Below are positions 1 to 9,599 of a stretch of DNA of 64,000 bases, one piece after another. A program made the position numbers and the translations under genes. The stretch is from NCBI GenBank assembly GCA_050184415.1, contig JBFXAJ010000016.1, positions 1 through 64,000 of the forward strand, given 5' to 3'. The notes below the pieces were generated by a model that did not search any database, was not told the origin of the DNA, and saw only the letters and a list, made by a program, of their open reading frames with translations. This DNA comes from JADLGL01 sp050184415. GTDB lineage: Bacteria > Pseudomonadota > Alphaproteobacteria > Rhizobiales > Kaistiaceae. Position 1 is the stretch's first letter. Each line of letters starts with the position of its first letter.

Positions 1-22
1 GGCTGGAGCCTGCCCCCCAACA

Positions 23-43
23 CCTCTCCCCGGCGGGGAGAGG
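23..43. repeat. Short palindromic intergenic repeat
   Basis: A perfect 9-bp inverted repeat, CCTCTCCCC then GGGGAGAGG, around a 3-base spacer. The same arms recur at 32209-32229, and close relatives occur near 9691, 30571, 30691 and 23740. Bases 1-287 hold no convincing gene apart from this element; it is the typical small intergenic palindrome of Hyphomicrobiales genomes. Confidence 0.7.
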
Positions 44-287
44 CGGGAGATTGCCGCTCGTTCCGGCGATACGCACACCCTTTGCGGGACGGCTGCTTGG
101 GAAGCGCGCTGGTGCTCCGCCTCCCCGCCAAGGGAAAGGTGGCCGGCCCGCCCCTAACCCGCCTTGCCAAAGCGGGCGAAGCAGTGTGGAACAGGCGGGT
201 CCTCGAGGCCGCGGTCCGCCGTAGCACGCATCCGCGAGGCGGTTGGCCGGAGCCTCGTCCGGCGCGCGCGGCCGGGGGCGCTTCGAC

Positions 288-1385
288 TTGCTGCAGGTGA
301 TCGTCGACAGCCTCAGCCGGGCCGCGGAGCTGACGCTTCTCGCCGTCGGCGTGACGCTCGTCTACGGCATGCTCCGCTTCGCGAATTTCGCGCATATCGA
401 GTTCGCGACGGTCGGCGCCTATCTCGCGCTCTTCCTCTCGGTATCGCTCGGCATCTTCCTGCCGCTCGCGGCGGTGATCGCGATCGTGACGGTCGGGCTC
501 CTCGGCGTCCTGACGGACCAGCTCATCTTCAAGCGGCTGCGGAAGGCCGAGCCGATCATGCTGATGATCGCGAGCTTCGCCCTCGGCATCGTGCTTCGGG
601 AAACGATGCGGGCGATCTACGGCCCGTCGGCCTATTTCTACGACATCGGGATTCCGCGGCCGTGGACGCTGGCACGCGACGTCGGCCTTTCCGCGAGCTT
701 CGTTTACGCCGTCGTCGCGATTGCCGTCCTCGCGGCGCTCTACGCAACCCGGCACCGGCCGCTGGGCTCCCGGATCTTCTGGATTGCCGCGCCGGCCGTC
801 GTCGGTATCGTGACGATCTGGTCGCTTGCCGGGACCCTGTCGCCAACCGCGTTCATCGAATTCGGCGGCATCCGGATCACGCCGACGCAGACGATCGTCA
901 TCGTCGCCTCCGTGCTGGCGATGATCGCGTTCCACTTCATGCTGAGCCGCACGAAGCTCGGCGTCGCGATGCGGGCGACGGCGGAGAACGTGCCGCTGGC
1001 GCAGGCGAGCGGCATCCATTCCGACAACATCATCCGCCTGGTGTGGCTGATCGGGACCGGATTCGCCGCGCTCGGCGGCATCCTGGTCGGCCTCAACACC
1101 CAGATCAACGCCGACATGGGCGTCGGCCTCATCATCGAAGTGTTTGCCGCCGCAATCCTCGGCGGCATCGGCAACCCCTATGGCGCGATGCTCGGCGCCC
1201 TCATCATCGGATTTGCCGAGAACATCAGTCTCTTCATCAACTGGGGCCCCCTCCTCCAGGCCCTCGGCTTCGACGCGGCCAACTTCCTCTTCATCCCGAC
1301 CAGCTACAAATCCGCGATCTCGTTCGTCATCCTGATCGCCGCCCTCCTGATCCGGCCGCAGGGCATCCTCGGAGCGCGGCGATGA
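288..1385 (+). CDS. livH: Branched-chain amino acid ABC transporter permease (LivH type)
   Basis: Inner-membrane permease of a HAAT-type ABC importer, about 365 residues with eight or more hydrophobic segments. The permease-loop signature LGGIGNPYGAMLGA lies in the C-terminal third, and the end (LIRPQGILG) is typical of LivH/LivM. I chose TTG at 288 because a purine-rich GGGGG sits about ten bases upstream; GTG at 297 is an alternative, and a longer TTG start at 243 lacks a ribosome site. The stop overlaps the livM start (ATGA). It opens a livHMGF-binding protein operon. Branched-chain amino acids are the default substrate, but this family also carries urea, amides and short organic acids. 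Confidence 0.88.
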   Translation: MLQVIVDSLSRAAELTLLAVGVTLVYGMLRFANFAHIEFATVGAYLALFLSVSLGIFLPLAAVIAIVTVGLLGVLTDQLIFKRLRKAEPIMLMIASFALGIVLRETMRAIYGPSAYFYDIGIPRPWTLARDVGLSASFVYAVVAIAVLAALYATRHRPLGSRIFWIAAPAVVGIVTIWSLAGTLSPTAFIEFGGIRITPTQTIVIVASVLAMIAFHFMLSRTKLGVAMRATAENVPLAQASGIHSDNIIRLVWLIGTGFAALGGILVGLNTQINADMGVGLIIEVFAAAILGGIGNPYGAMLGALIIGFAENISLFINWGPLLQALGFDAANFLFIPTSYKSAISFVILIAALLIRPQGILGARR

Positions 1386-2302
1386 CGGACTATCTCGTCT
1401 ATCTCGTCACCATTGCCGGCATCTGGGCCATCCTGTCGCTCAGCCTCAATCTGCAGTTCGGGCTCGCCGGCCTCGTCAATCTCGGCCACATCGCCTTCTT
1501 CTGCCTCGGCGCCTACACCTCGACGATCCTCGTGATGAATGGCGGCCTCCCGATCTGGGCCGGGGCGCTCGGGGGCATCGCGGCGGCGGCCCTCTTCGGC
1601 GTCCTGATGGCGCTGCCGACGGCGCGGCTCCAGCAGGATTATTGGGGAATCTCGACCCTCGCCGCCGCGGAAATCGTCCGCGTCATCTTCCTCAACACAT
1701 CGATCGGCAGCCCCTATGTCGGCCAGGCCTTCGGCATCTCCGGCATCCCGAAGCCGTTCCGGCAGTGGTTCAACGAACAGGGCTACTCGATCGCGGCGTA
1801 CAATCTCTTCTACATGGGGCTGGTGCTGCTCTGCCTCCTCCTCGTGTTCCTGTTCTGCATCTGGCTGGCGCGCACCCCGTTCGCCCGCACCCTGAAGGCC
1901 CTCCGGGAGGACGACGCGGTGCCGCTCGCGCTCGGCAAGAGCGGGGAATCCTTCCGCATCCGGGCGATGGCGATCGGCGGCGGCATCGGTGGTCTTGCCG
2001 GGGCGCTGTTCGCCCATTTCAACGGCTTCATCGAGCCGGAGCTGTTCCGGCCGATCGAGACCTTCCTGATCTGGGCGATGGTGATCCTCGGCGGCGCCGG
2101 CAACGCGCTCGGCGCCATTGTCGGCACGTTCCTGGTGATGGTGATCTACACCGGCACCCGCTACGTGCTGCCGCTCCTCAACATCGAGCCGCAGATTGCC
2201 GGGTCGCTGCGGATGATCATCATCGGGGTCCTGATCATCCTCGTGATCCTGTTCCTTCCGAAGGGGTTGCTCCCGGAAAGGCGACGACGGCTTGACCGCT
2301 GA
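1382..2302 (+). CDS. livM: Branched-chain amino acid ABC transporter permease (LivM type)
   Basis: Second membrane subunit of the importer, 306 residues, with about eight to nine hydrophobic segments from the first residues onward. The motif LGGAGNALGAIVGTFL near residue 240 corresponds to the LivM permease loop contacting the ATPase, and the protein ends with the usual LFLPKGLLP and a basic tail. ATG at 1382 overlaps the livH stop by four bases, and the last codons overlap the livG start, so the genes are translationally coupled. A longer same-frame reading back to 164 is a shadow over livH. Confidence 0.9.
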   Translation: MTDYLVYLVTIAGIWAILSLSLNLQFGLAGLVNLGHIAFFCLGAYTSTILVMNGGLPIWAGALGGIAAAALFGVLMALPTARLQQDYWGISTLAAAEIVRVIFLNTSIGSPYVGQAFGISGIPKPFRQWFNEQGYSIAAYNLFYMGLVLLCLLLVFLFCIWLARTPFARTLKALREDDAVPLALGKSGESFRIRAMAIGGGIGGLAGALFAHFNGFIEPELFRPIETFLIWAMVILGGAGNALGAIVGTFLVMVIYTGTRYVLPLLNIEPQIAGSLRMIIIGVLIILVILFLPKGLLPERRRRLDR

Positions 2303-3086
2303 ACCGCTCCTCAAAGTCCGCGGCGTCACCAAACGCTTCGACGGCATCCTCGCCCTCCACGACGTCTCGCTCGACGTACCGGCCGGGCTCGTCTCCGGGC
2401 TGATCGGACCCAATGGCTCGGGCAAGACCACGCTCTTCAACGTCGTCTCGGGGTTCCTTCGCGCCGACGCCGGCGAAGTCACCTTCGACGGCGTCGCGGT
2501 GCTCGGGAAGAAGGCGCACCAGGTCGCGCGGCTCGGCATGTGCCGCACCTTCCAGGCGACCGCCTGCCCGCAGCGGATGACGGTGCTCGAGAACATGCTG
2601 CTCGCGCCGCAGGACCAGGAGGGCGAGAGCATCGCGCGGCTGATCCTCCGCGGCGGCGCGGTCCGCGCCCAGGAGCGGGCCTATCTCGAACGTGCGAAGG
2701 CGCTGCTCGCGATTGTGAACCTCCGCGAGAAGGCCGACGAATATGCCGGCAGCCTTTCGGGCGGCCAGCGGAAGCTTCTCGCGCTCGCGCAGATCCTCAT
2801 GGCCGACCCGAAGCTGATCCTCCTCGACGAGCCGGTGGCGGGCGTGAACCCGATCCTCGCGGAGGAGATCGCCGCCGTGATCCGCCGTCTCCGCGACGAA
2901 GGCCGCGACTTCCTCATCGTCGAGCACAACATGCGGTTCATCCGTTCGACCTGCGACCGCGTCGCGGTGCTCGACGCCGGCCACATCATCGCGGAAGGCA
3001 CCCCCGCCGACGTCCTCTCGCAGGAGGAGGTGCTGCGAGCCTATCTCGGCCGCCATGTCGAGACCGCTGAAGGCGCCCGGGCATGA
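2292..3086 (+). CDS. livG: Branched-chain amino acid ABC transporter ATP-binding protein (LivG type)
   Basis: Cytoplasmic ATPase subunit, 264 residues. Visible motifs in order are Walker A GPNGSGKTT (about residue 38), signature LSGGQRK (about 157), Walker B LILLDEP and the switch histidine in IVEHNMRF. The C-terminal extension (IIAEGTPADVL) is typical of LivG. TTG at 2292 lies inside the end of livM (11-base overlap), giving the expected N-terminus of the family. LivG and LivF form the heteromeric ATPase pair of this importer. Confidence 0.9.
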   Translation: MTAEPLLKVRGVTKRFDGILALHDVSLDVPAGLVSGLIGPNGSGKTTLFNVVSGFLRADAGEVTFDGVAVLGKKAHQVARLGMCRTFQATACPQRMTVLENMLLAPQDQEGESIARLILRGGAVRAQERAYLERAKALLAIVNLREKADEYAGSLSGGQRKLLALAQILMADPKLILLDEPVAGVNPILAEEIAAVIRRLRDEGRDFLIVEHNMRFIRSTCDRVAVLDAGHIIAEGTPADVLSQEEVLRAYLGRHVETAEGARA

Positions 3087-3096
3087 GGCAGCTCCG

Positions 3097-3822
3097 ATGT
3101 CCGTGATCGAGGTCGAGGACGTCTATGCCGGCTACGGCGCCGCGGAGATCCTCCACGGCGTGACCCTCCGGCTCGCCGAGGCAGAGATCGTCACGATCAT
3201 CGGCCCGAACGGGGCGGGCAAGAGCACGCTGCTGCGGGTGATCATGGGCTATCTGATCCCCCGGAAGGGCGTGGTCCGCCTCCGCGGCGAGACCGTGACG
3301 AACGTCCGCCCCGACCGCCGCGTGCGTGCCGGCATCGCCTTCGTCCCGCAGCTCGACAACGTGTTCCCCTCGCTCACCGTCACCGAAAACCTCCGCATGG
3401 GCGGCTATCTCCTCCCGCGCGGCGCCCTCTCGGCGCAGATGGACAAGGTTTTTGCCGAGTTCCCCGTCCTTGCCGAGTTCGCTTCGAAGCGGGCGCGGAA
3501 CCTGTCAGGCGGTCAGCGCCAGATGCTGGCGATGGCGCGGGCGATGATGACGGAGCCGTCGATCCTCCTCCTCGACGAACCATCGGCCGCCCTGTCTCCG
3601 CGGATGGCCGGCGAGATCTTCGACAAGGTCGCCGAGATCAACGCCACCGGCCGCACGATCCTGATCGTGGAGCAGGAGGCGCATCGCAGCCTCGGCGTTT
3701 CGCATCGGGGCTATGTGCTGGTCGATGGAAGGAATGCCTATGAGGGTCCGGCAAGAGGTATCCTCGAGGACCCGAAACTGAGAGCGGCGTTCCTCGGCGG
3801 CGGCACGGACGAGAATGCTTGA
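3097..3822 (+). CDS. livF: Branched-chain amino acid ABC transporter ATP-binding protein (LivF type)
   Basis: Second ATPase subunit, 241 residues. Walker A GPNGAGKST, signature LSGGQRQMLAMARA, Walker B ILLLDEPSAAL and the H-loop region IVEQEAH are all present. ATG at 3097 has GAGG upstream and gives the standard N-terminus; an in-frame ATG at 3055 lies within livG and has no ribosome site. It follows livG by ten bases, so it is part of the operon and pairs with LivG. Confidence 0.9.
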   Translation: MSVIEVEDVYAGYGAAEILHGVTLRLAEAEIVTIIGPNGAGKSTLLRVIMGYLIPRKGVVRLRGETVTNVRPDRRVRAGIAFVPQLDNVFPSLTVTENLRMGGYLLPRGALSAQMDKVFAEFPVLAEFASKRARNLSGGQRQMLAMARAMMTEPSILLLDEPSAALSPRMAGEIFDKVAEINATGRTILIVEQEAHRSLGVSHRGYVLVDGRNAYEGPARGILEDPKLRAAFLGGGTDENA

Positions 3823-3968
3823 CCGTTCGTCACGGAGTTCCTGCAATGCCATTCCCGCGGCTTCGGCCTTTGGGCTAAGGTCCGATTCCATTCCGGCCAT
3901 GTCGCTCTGTCGTTCGTAGGTGGCCGCGCATGCCAAAATCCAACATTCCTGACAGGAGACTTGCTCGC

Positions 3969-5156
3969 ATGACTAAGGGGATGAGAGCGTCCACTCTCTT
4001 GGGCGCCGTTGCCGCGATCGCGGTCGGCCTGGCCGCGCACTCGGCCTCGGCCCAGGAGAGCGTGAAGATCGGCATGTTCACGCCGCTGACGGGCGCAAGC
4101 TCGATCGTCGGCATCGACATGTTCCGCGGGGTCGAGCTCGCCGTGAACGCGGTCAATGCCGGCCTGATGGTGCCCATGACCGACGGCACGACCGTCGATC
4201 TCGGGCCTGGTCTTCTCGGCGCGCCGATCACGCTCATCGTCGAGGACGTGGAATCGCGGCCGCAAGCGGCGATGGATGCCGTCCGGAAGCTCGTCACGGT
4301 CGACAATGTCGCCATCATCCTCGGCGAGTATTCGTCGGGCCGCACGCTGCCGGCCGGCCAGTACACCAACGAGAACGGCGTCCCGCACATCTCGATCGGC
4401 GCCAACTCGCCGCTCCTCCGCGACGTCGGCGGCGACTATTTCTTCAACGCCATCGGCCTTGCCGGCCTCCAGGGCTACCGGCTGATCGACATGGCGCAGG
4501 AGGAGATGGGCGCGACCACCGTCGCCACCCTCTTCCCCAACAATCCGTGGGGCGTCGGCGTCGAGATCGCGACCTGCGAGGCGGCGGCCGCCGCCGGCAT
4601 GCAGTGCGTCTCGACCGTTCGTTACGAGGAGCAGAAGACCGACTACCGCGCCGAGCTCCGGCAAACGGAGGCTGCGGGCGCCGACGTCGTCATCTTCTTC
4701 GCCTATGGCGCGGACGCCATCCTGATCCTCCGCCAGGCCTACGAGATGGGCGTCGACGTCGCCGGCACGTGGCTTGCGGCCGAGATGTCCAATTGGGCCG
4801 CCGACGTCACCCCGACGCCGGAAATCGGCGAAGGCATCCGCGGCGTCGAGCACGCGGTCACCGGCGAGCTCTACGATGCCTACGCCGCCGCCTACCAGGC
4901 GGCCTATGGCGAGGCCCCGCTGACGGTGTTCGGCGCGTTCGGCTACGACGCGGCGATGATCGCGGCCCTCGCGATCGCCCATGCCGGATCGACCGACCAT
5001 GCCGCGATCCGCGACGCGATCCGGGTCGTTGCCGAGACCTATCTCGGCGTGACCGGCAACGTCGCCTTCGACGCCGATGGCATGCGCCTCGTCCAGGACT
5101 ACGGCACGTTCATCTATCAGGGCGGCCAGATGGTGCCCTACACGGCCACGCCGTAG
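3969..5156 (+). CDS. ABC transporter periplasmic substrate-binding protein (LivK-like)
   Basis: Periplasmic receptor for the adjacent importer, about 395 residues. ATG at 3969 has AGGAGA nine bases upstream and starts a clear signal peptide (basic start, hydrophobic core, cleavage near SASA-QE). The mature part opens with VKIGMFTPLTGASSIVG, the type-1 periplasmic-binding fold start shared by LivK, AmiC and urea-binding proteins. It is last in the operon after a 146-base gap, as is common for the binding protein, and is followed by a strong terminator. The ligand cannot be read from sequence. Confidence 0.88.
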   Translation: MTKGMRASTLLGAVAAIAVGLAAHSASAQESVKIGMFTPLTGASSIVGIDMFRGVELAVNAVNAGLMVPMTDGTTVDLGPGLLGAPITLIVEDVESRPQAAMDAVRKLVTVDNVAIILGEYSSGRTLPAGQYTNENGVPHISIGANSPLLRDVGGDYFFNAIGLAGLQGYRLIDMAQEEMGATTVATLFPNNPWGVGVEIATCEAAAAAGMQCVSTVRYEEQKTDYRAELRQTEAAGADVVIFFAYGADAILILRQAYEMGVDVAGTWLAAEMSNWAADVTPTPEIGEGIRGVEHAVTGELYDAYAAAYQAAYGEAPLTVFGAFGYDAAMIAALAIAHAGSTDHAAIRDAIRVVAETYLGVTGNVAFDADGMRLVQDYGTFIYQGGQMVPYTATP

Positions 5157-5179
5157 CGCATCCGACGCTGATGCCAATG

Positions 5180-5208
5180 AAGGCCCGCGGTGATGCCGCG
5201 GGCCTTTT
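5180..5208 (+). terminator. Rho-independent terminator of the liv operon
   Basis: Inverted repeat AAGGCCCGCGG / CCGCGGGCCTT around a five-base loop, followed by TTTT on the plus strand, 23 bases after the binding-protein stop. The GC-rich stem with a U tract is canonical. Confidence 0.85.
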
Positions 5209-5413
5209 GCGTTTCATGCCCTTCGGGCATCGCCTTTGCGGCTCTGCCCGGCCCTTGCCGAACCCGCGTTCCGCCCCCATCTGGCGCCGTCTGTCCGACC
5301 GGACGAATTGACAGTCCCCCGGTCAATGCGGAATGTCCGCGCTTCCACGAGCCAGCATCGGTGCGTTTTCTGCGTGAGCGGAGGAGCGATCGGTTGGCCG
5401 AAAGAGAGCCCGC

Positions 5414-8074
5414 TTGAAGAACGTCGTCATCGTCGAATCGCCGGCCAAGGCGAAGACCATCAACAAGTATCTCGGCAAGGACTACGAGGTCCTCGCCTCG
5501 TACGGCCACGTCCGCGACCTGCCGCCGAAGGACGGCTCGGTCCGTCCGGACGAGGATTTCGCGATGAGCTGGGAGGTGGACGGCAAGGCGAACAAGCGCC
5601 TGTCGGACATCGCCGCCGCCGTGAAGGACGCCGACCGCGTGATCCTCGCGACCGACCCCGACCGCGAGGGCGAGGCGATCTCCTGGCACGTGCTGGAGGT
5701 GCTGAAGAACAAGCGCGTCCTGAAGGACAAGCCGGTCGAGCGCGTCGTCTTCAACGCCGTCACCAAGCAGGCGGTGACCGCCGCGATCGCCGCCCCGCGC
5801 CAGATCGACGAGGCCCTGGTCGACGCCTATCTCGCCCGCCGGGCCCTCGACTATCTCGTCGGCTTCACGCTGTCGCCGGTGCTGTGGCGGAAGCTGCCGG
5901 GTGCCCGCTCGGCGGGCCGCGTCCAGTCGGTCGCGCTCCGCCTCGTGACCGACCGCGAGACCGAGATCGAGACGTTCCGGGCACGGGAATATTGGTCGAT
6001 CGCGGCCGCGCTGGAGACGCCGCGCGGCGACCGGTTCACGGCGCGCGTCGTCGGTGCCGACGGCAAGAAGCTCAGCCGCCTCGACATATCAGACGAGGTG
6101 TCGGCCCGCGCCATCGAGCAAGCGCTGAAGAACTCGGAGTTCGCGGTCGCCTCGGTCGAGGCCAAGGCGCAGAAGCGGAACCCCTACCCGCCCTTCACGA
6201 CTTCGACCCTGCAGCAGGAGGCCTCGCGAAAGCTCGGTCTCGCGGCGGCGCGCACGATGCAGATCGCCCAGCGCCTCTATGAGGGCATCGAGATCGGCGG
6301 CGAGACGGTCGGCCTCATCACCTATATGCGCACCGACGGCGTCCAGATGGCGCCGGAGGCGATCGCCGCGGTGCGCGGCCAGATCGGGCGCCAGTTCGGC
6401 GACCGCTACGTCGCCTCCGCGCCGCGCATGTACCAGACCAAGGCGAAGAACGCGCAGGAGGCCCATGAGGCGATCCGGCCGACCGACGTCTCGCGGACGC
6501 CGGACGAGGTCACACGCTACCTCGATCCGGAGCAGGCGCGGCTCTACGAGCTGATCTGGAAGCGCACCGTGGCGAGCCAGATGGCCTCGGCCGAGGTCGA
6601 GCGTACCACCGCCGAGATTCTTGCGCACGGCGGCGGGATGGAGGTGAACCTTCGCGCCACGGGATCGGTGATCACCTTCGAGGGCTTCCTCACGCTCTAC
6701 CAGGAAGGCCGCGACGACGAGGAGGACGAGGAGTCCGCCCGCCTGCCGCGCATCGACAATGGCGACCGGCTAAAGAGCCACGGCATATCAGCCGAGCAGC
6801 ATTTCACCGAGCCGCCGCCGCGCTACACCGAGGCCACCCTCATCAAGAAGATGGAGGAGCTCGGCATCGGCCGGCCGTCGACCTACACCGCGACGCTCTC
6901 GGTGCTGCGCGACCGCGGCTATGTCCGGCTCGACAAGAAGCGCCTCATTCCCGAGGACAAAGGCCGGCTCGTCACCGCGTTCCTTCAGAGCTTCTTCGCC
7001 CGCTACGTCGAGTACGATTTCACCGCCGACCTCGAGCAAAAACTCGACCAGATCTCCGCTGGCGACCTCGCCTGGCGCGACGTGCTGCGCGACTTCTGGC
7101 GCGACTTCTCCATGCAGGTCGAAGGTACGCGGGAGCTCCGCGTCTCGGAGGTGCTGGAAGCCCTCAACGAGCTCCTCGGCCCGCACATCTTCCCCGACCG
7201 CGGCGACGGAACCGACCCGCGGACCTGTCCGCTCTGCGGCACCGGCCGGCTGTCGCTGAAGCTCGGAAAATTCGGCTCGTTCATCGGCTGCTCGAACTAT
7301 CCGGACTGCCGCTACACAAGGCAGCTTGCGGCGCCTGGCGACGGCGAAGGCGGGACCGAGGGCGACGGGACGCGCGTCATCGGGCTCGATCCCGAAACCG
7401 GGCTCGAGGTCGCGGTAAAGGTCGGCCGCTTCGGGCCCTATCTCCAGCTCGGCGAGGCCGAGGGCGACGAGAAGCCCAAACGGGCGAACATCCCGCGGGG
7501 GTACGACCCGGCGACGATCGACCTCGACACGGCGCTCTCGCTGCTGTCGCTGCCGCGCGAGGTCGGGATCCATCCTGAGAGCGGGAAGGCGATCACGGCC
7601 GGCATCGGCCGCTTCGGCCCGTTCGTCCAGCATGACGGCACGTTCGCCAATCTCGACAGTGTCGAGGAGGTCTTCAGCGTCGGCCTCAACAGGGCCGTCA
7701 CCCTCATCGCCGAGAAGAAGCAGGGCGGCGGAAGGCGCAACGCGCCCCTCCTCATCAAGGCGCTCGGCGACCATCCGACCGAAGGCGGCCCGATCACGGT
7801 CCGTGCCGGCCGCTACGGCCCCTATGTGAACCACGGCGCCATCAACGCGACGCTCCCGCGCGCGGCGGACCCCGAGAAGGTGACGCTCCAGGAGGCGGTG
7901 GAGCTGATCGCGAAGAAGGCCGAAGCCGGGCCGGGCAAACGGCCCGCGCGTGGCGGCGTCCGCAAGGCGGCGGCGACGAAGGCAACGGCCGCCAAGACGA
8001 CGAAGGCGAAGTCGACCGCGAAGGCCGCTCCCAAGGCCAAGGGCACGCGGAAGGCGAAGGCCGAGGCGGTATAG
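5414..8074 (+). CDS. topA: DNA topoisomerase I
   Basis: Type IA topoisomerase, 886 residues, which relaxes negative supercoils. The N-terminal Toprim domain begins at VVIVESPAKAKTINKYLG, with the acidic triplet in DPDREGE. The catalytic tyrosine is in ITYMRTDG (Tyr304). A four-cysteine zinc finger lies near residues 605-635 (CPLC...C...C), followed by two further repeats of the C-terminal topoisomerase domain and a Lys/Ala-rich tail of about 40 residues. TTG at 5414 gives the canonical start. In this order topA is commonly near dprA/plsY, which are not seen here. Confidence 0.96.
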   Translation: MKNVVIVESPAKAKTINKYLGKDYEVLASYGHVRDLPPKDGSVRPDEDFAMSWEVDGKANKRLSDIAAAVKDADRVILATDPDREGEAISWHVLEVLKNKRVLKDKPVERVVFNAVTKQAVTAAIAAPRQIDEALVDAYLARRALDYLVGFTLSPVLWRKLPGARSAGRVQSVALRLVTDRETEIETFRAREYWSIAAALETPRGDRFTARVVGADGKKLSRLDISDEVSARAIEQALKNSEFAVASVEAKAQKRNPYPPFTTSTLQQEASRKLGLAAARTMQIAQRLYEGIEIGGETVGLITYMRTDGVQMAPEAIAAVRGQIGRQFGDRYVASAPRMYQTKAKNAQEAHEAIRPTDVSRTPDEVTRYLDPEQARLYELIWKRTVASQMASAEVERTTAEILAHGGGMEVNLRATGSVITFEGFLTLYQEGRDDEEDEESARLPRIDNGDRLKSHGISAEQHFTEPPPRYTEATLIKKMEELGIGRPSTYTATLSVLRDRGYVRLDKKRLIPEDKGRLVTAFLQSFFARYVEYDFTADLEQKLDQISAGDLAWRDVLRDFWRDFSMQVEGTRELRVSEVLEALNELLGPHIFPDRGDGTDPRTCPLCGTGRLSLKLGKFGSFIGCSNYPDCRYTRQLAAPGDGEGGTEGDGTRVIGLDPETGLEVAVKVGRFGPYLQLGEAEGDEKPKRANIPRGYDPATIDLDTALSLLSLPREVGIHPESGKAITAGIGRFGPFVQHDGTFANLDSVEEVFSVGLNRAVTLIAEKKQGGGRRNAPLLIKALGDHPTEGGPITVRAGRYGPYVNHGAINATLPRAADPEKVTLQEAVELIAKKAEAGPGKRPARGGVRKAAATKATAAKTTKAKSTAKAAPKAKGTRKAKAEAV

Positions 8075-8133
8075 CTCCGGTTCGGCCAATCTCACGAAGG
8101 GGAGTACGGGGGCCAAGCGAAGAGGAGGCGACG

Positions 8134-8529
8134 ATGAGGTTCATGTCGACGCTCTTGCATGGCGTGGGCGACTACATCGGCAGCCTCGTGCTGATCGCCT
8201 CGCCCTGGCTGTTCGGCTTCGCCGAAGGCGGCGTCGCGCAGTGGCTGCCGGTGGCACTCGGCGCCCTTGTCCTGGTCTACAGCCTCTTCACCAATTTCGA
8301 GCTCGGCGTGTTCAGGGTCCTTCCGGTATCGGCGCACCTTGCGTTCGACGGCGCCGGTGGCCTCCTCCTCGCCGGCTCGCCCTGGGTGTTCGGGTTCGCC
8401 GACACCGTCTTCGTCCCCCATCTCGTGTTCGGGCTCCTCGAGATCGGCGCGAGCCTCACGCCACTCGAGATCGGCGCGAGCCTCACGACCCGCACGCGGA
8501 CCGGCGGACCGCTCCTCGGCAGGGCCTAG
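8134..8529 (+). CDS. SPW-repeat-like small membrane protein
   Basis: 131 residues with about four hydrophobic segments. Two copies of an SPWLFGFA/SPWVFGFA motif (about residues 23 and 84) place it with SPW-repeat proteins of unknown function. RBS-like GAGGCGACG precedes ATG 8134. The C-terminus contains a tandem copy of LEIGASLT encoded by a direct 24-base duplication (27-base period), probably a recent replication slip that stayed in frame. No neighbour suggests a role. Confidence 0.75.
   Translation: MRFMSTLLHGVGDYIGSLVLIASPWLFGFAEGGVAQWLPVALGALVLVYSLFTNFELGVFRVLPVSAHLAFDGAGGLLLAGSPWVFGFADTVFVPHLVFGLLEIGASLTPLEIGASLTTRTRTGGPLLGRA
8437..8489. repeat. In-frame 27-bp tandem duplication inside the SPW gene
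   Basis: The 24-base unit starting CTCGAGATCGGCGCG occurs twice, separated by three bases, encoding LEIGASLT twice. The copies are identical, implying a recent duplication. Confidence 0.8.
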
Positions 8530-8679
8530 CCCGCGACAGCGAGCCTCGGCTCGCTTGCCTGCGGCGTGGCCGCCCTCCTTCGCCCGACAAGATCCTCCCG
8601 CGAAAATGTCGATGTCGCCCGATCCCGTTCGTCGGGCGTTGGAGGGATGCGGGACGCATCCCCTTCAAGGAGGACTGAG

Positions 8680-9564
8680 ATGTTGAAGCGAACGCTTGCC
8701 GCCGCGGCCCTGATCCTCGGCGTCTCGACCTTTCCGCCGCTGGCCCAGGAGGCCCAGGCGGACACGGCCGCCATCAACGGTCTTGAGATGTACTACGAAG
8801 TCCACGGCGAAGGGCCGCCCTTGGTCCTGATCCACGGCGCCTACATGACGATCCCCACCAACTGGGACGCGCTCATCCCGACGCTGGCCGAGACGCATCA
8901 GGTGATCGCCATGGAGCTGCAGGGGCATGGCCGCACCAGCGACCGGGACACCCCGATCAGCTACGAGGGCATGGCGGATGACGTCGCCGCCCTCCTGGAT
9001 CATCTGGCGATCCCCGATGCGGCGATCTTCGGCTACTCGATGGGCGGCGGCGTGGCGCTGCAACTGGCCGTGCGCCATCCGGAAAGGGTGAACCGGCTCG
9101 TCGTCGCGTCGATGCCGCTCACCTACGCCGCCTACCCCGACGACTTCCATGCGATGATCGAGGGCATGACGCCGGACATCTTCGCGGGCGGTCCGATGGA
9201 GGCCGCCCACCTCGAGCTCGGGAAGACCCCGGAAGAGTTCCTCACCCTCTTCACCAAGCTGCGCGCGCTGGACCTTGAGGACTTCGCCTGGCCCGAGGCC
9301 GACTTCGCTGCGCTCACGATGCCGACGCTCCTCATCTTCGGTGACGCCGACGTCGTCGGGATGGATCACATCGCCGAAATGCACCGCATCTTCGGCGGCC
9401 ACACCAATGGCGACATCAGGGGTCTGCCGAAGGCACAGCTCCTGGTCCTGCCCGGGACCACGCATATCGGCGTGTTCTTCACGCCGCAGAGCCTGGAGAT
9501 CGTGAGGCAGGTCGTCCCGACCTTCCTGGCGCAGGATCTGCCTCAGCCGCCGGCGCCGATGTAG
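8680..9564 (+). CDS. Secreted alpha/beta hydrolase
   Basis: 294 residues. ATG at 8680 is preceded by AAGGAGGA and starts a signal peptide (about 24 residues). The fold shows the oxyanion region LVLIHGAYM, the nucleophile elbow GYSMGGG (Ser), the acid region LIFGDADVV and the catalytic-histidine region PGTTHIGVF. Substrate is unknown; the family includes esterases, lactonases and haloperoxidase-like enzymes. A TetR gene lies downstream on the same strand after a repeat-filled gap and could regulate it, but no operator is evident. Confidence 0.85.
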   Translation: MLKRTLAAAALILGVSTFPPLAQEAQADTAAINGLEMYYEVHGEGPPLVLIHGAYMTIPTNWDALIPTLAETHQVIAMELQGHGRTSDRDTPISYEGMADDVAALLDHLAIPDAAIFGYSMGGGVALQLAVRHPERVNRLVVASMPLTYAAYPDDFHAMIEGMTPDIFAGGPMEAAHLELGKTPEEFLTLFTKLRALDLEDFAWPEADFAALTMPTLLIFGDADVVGMDHIAEMHRIFGGHTNGDIRGLPKAQLLVLPGTTHIGVFFTPQSLEIVRQVVPTFLAQDLPQPPAPM

Positions 9565-9599
9565 CCGGCATCTCGCCGCCTCAAGCGTCGAGCCCCCGG

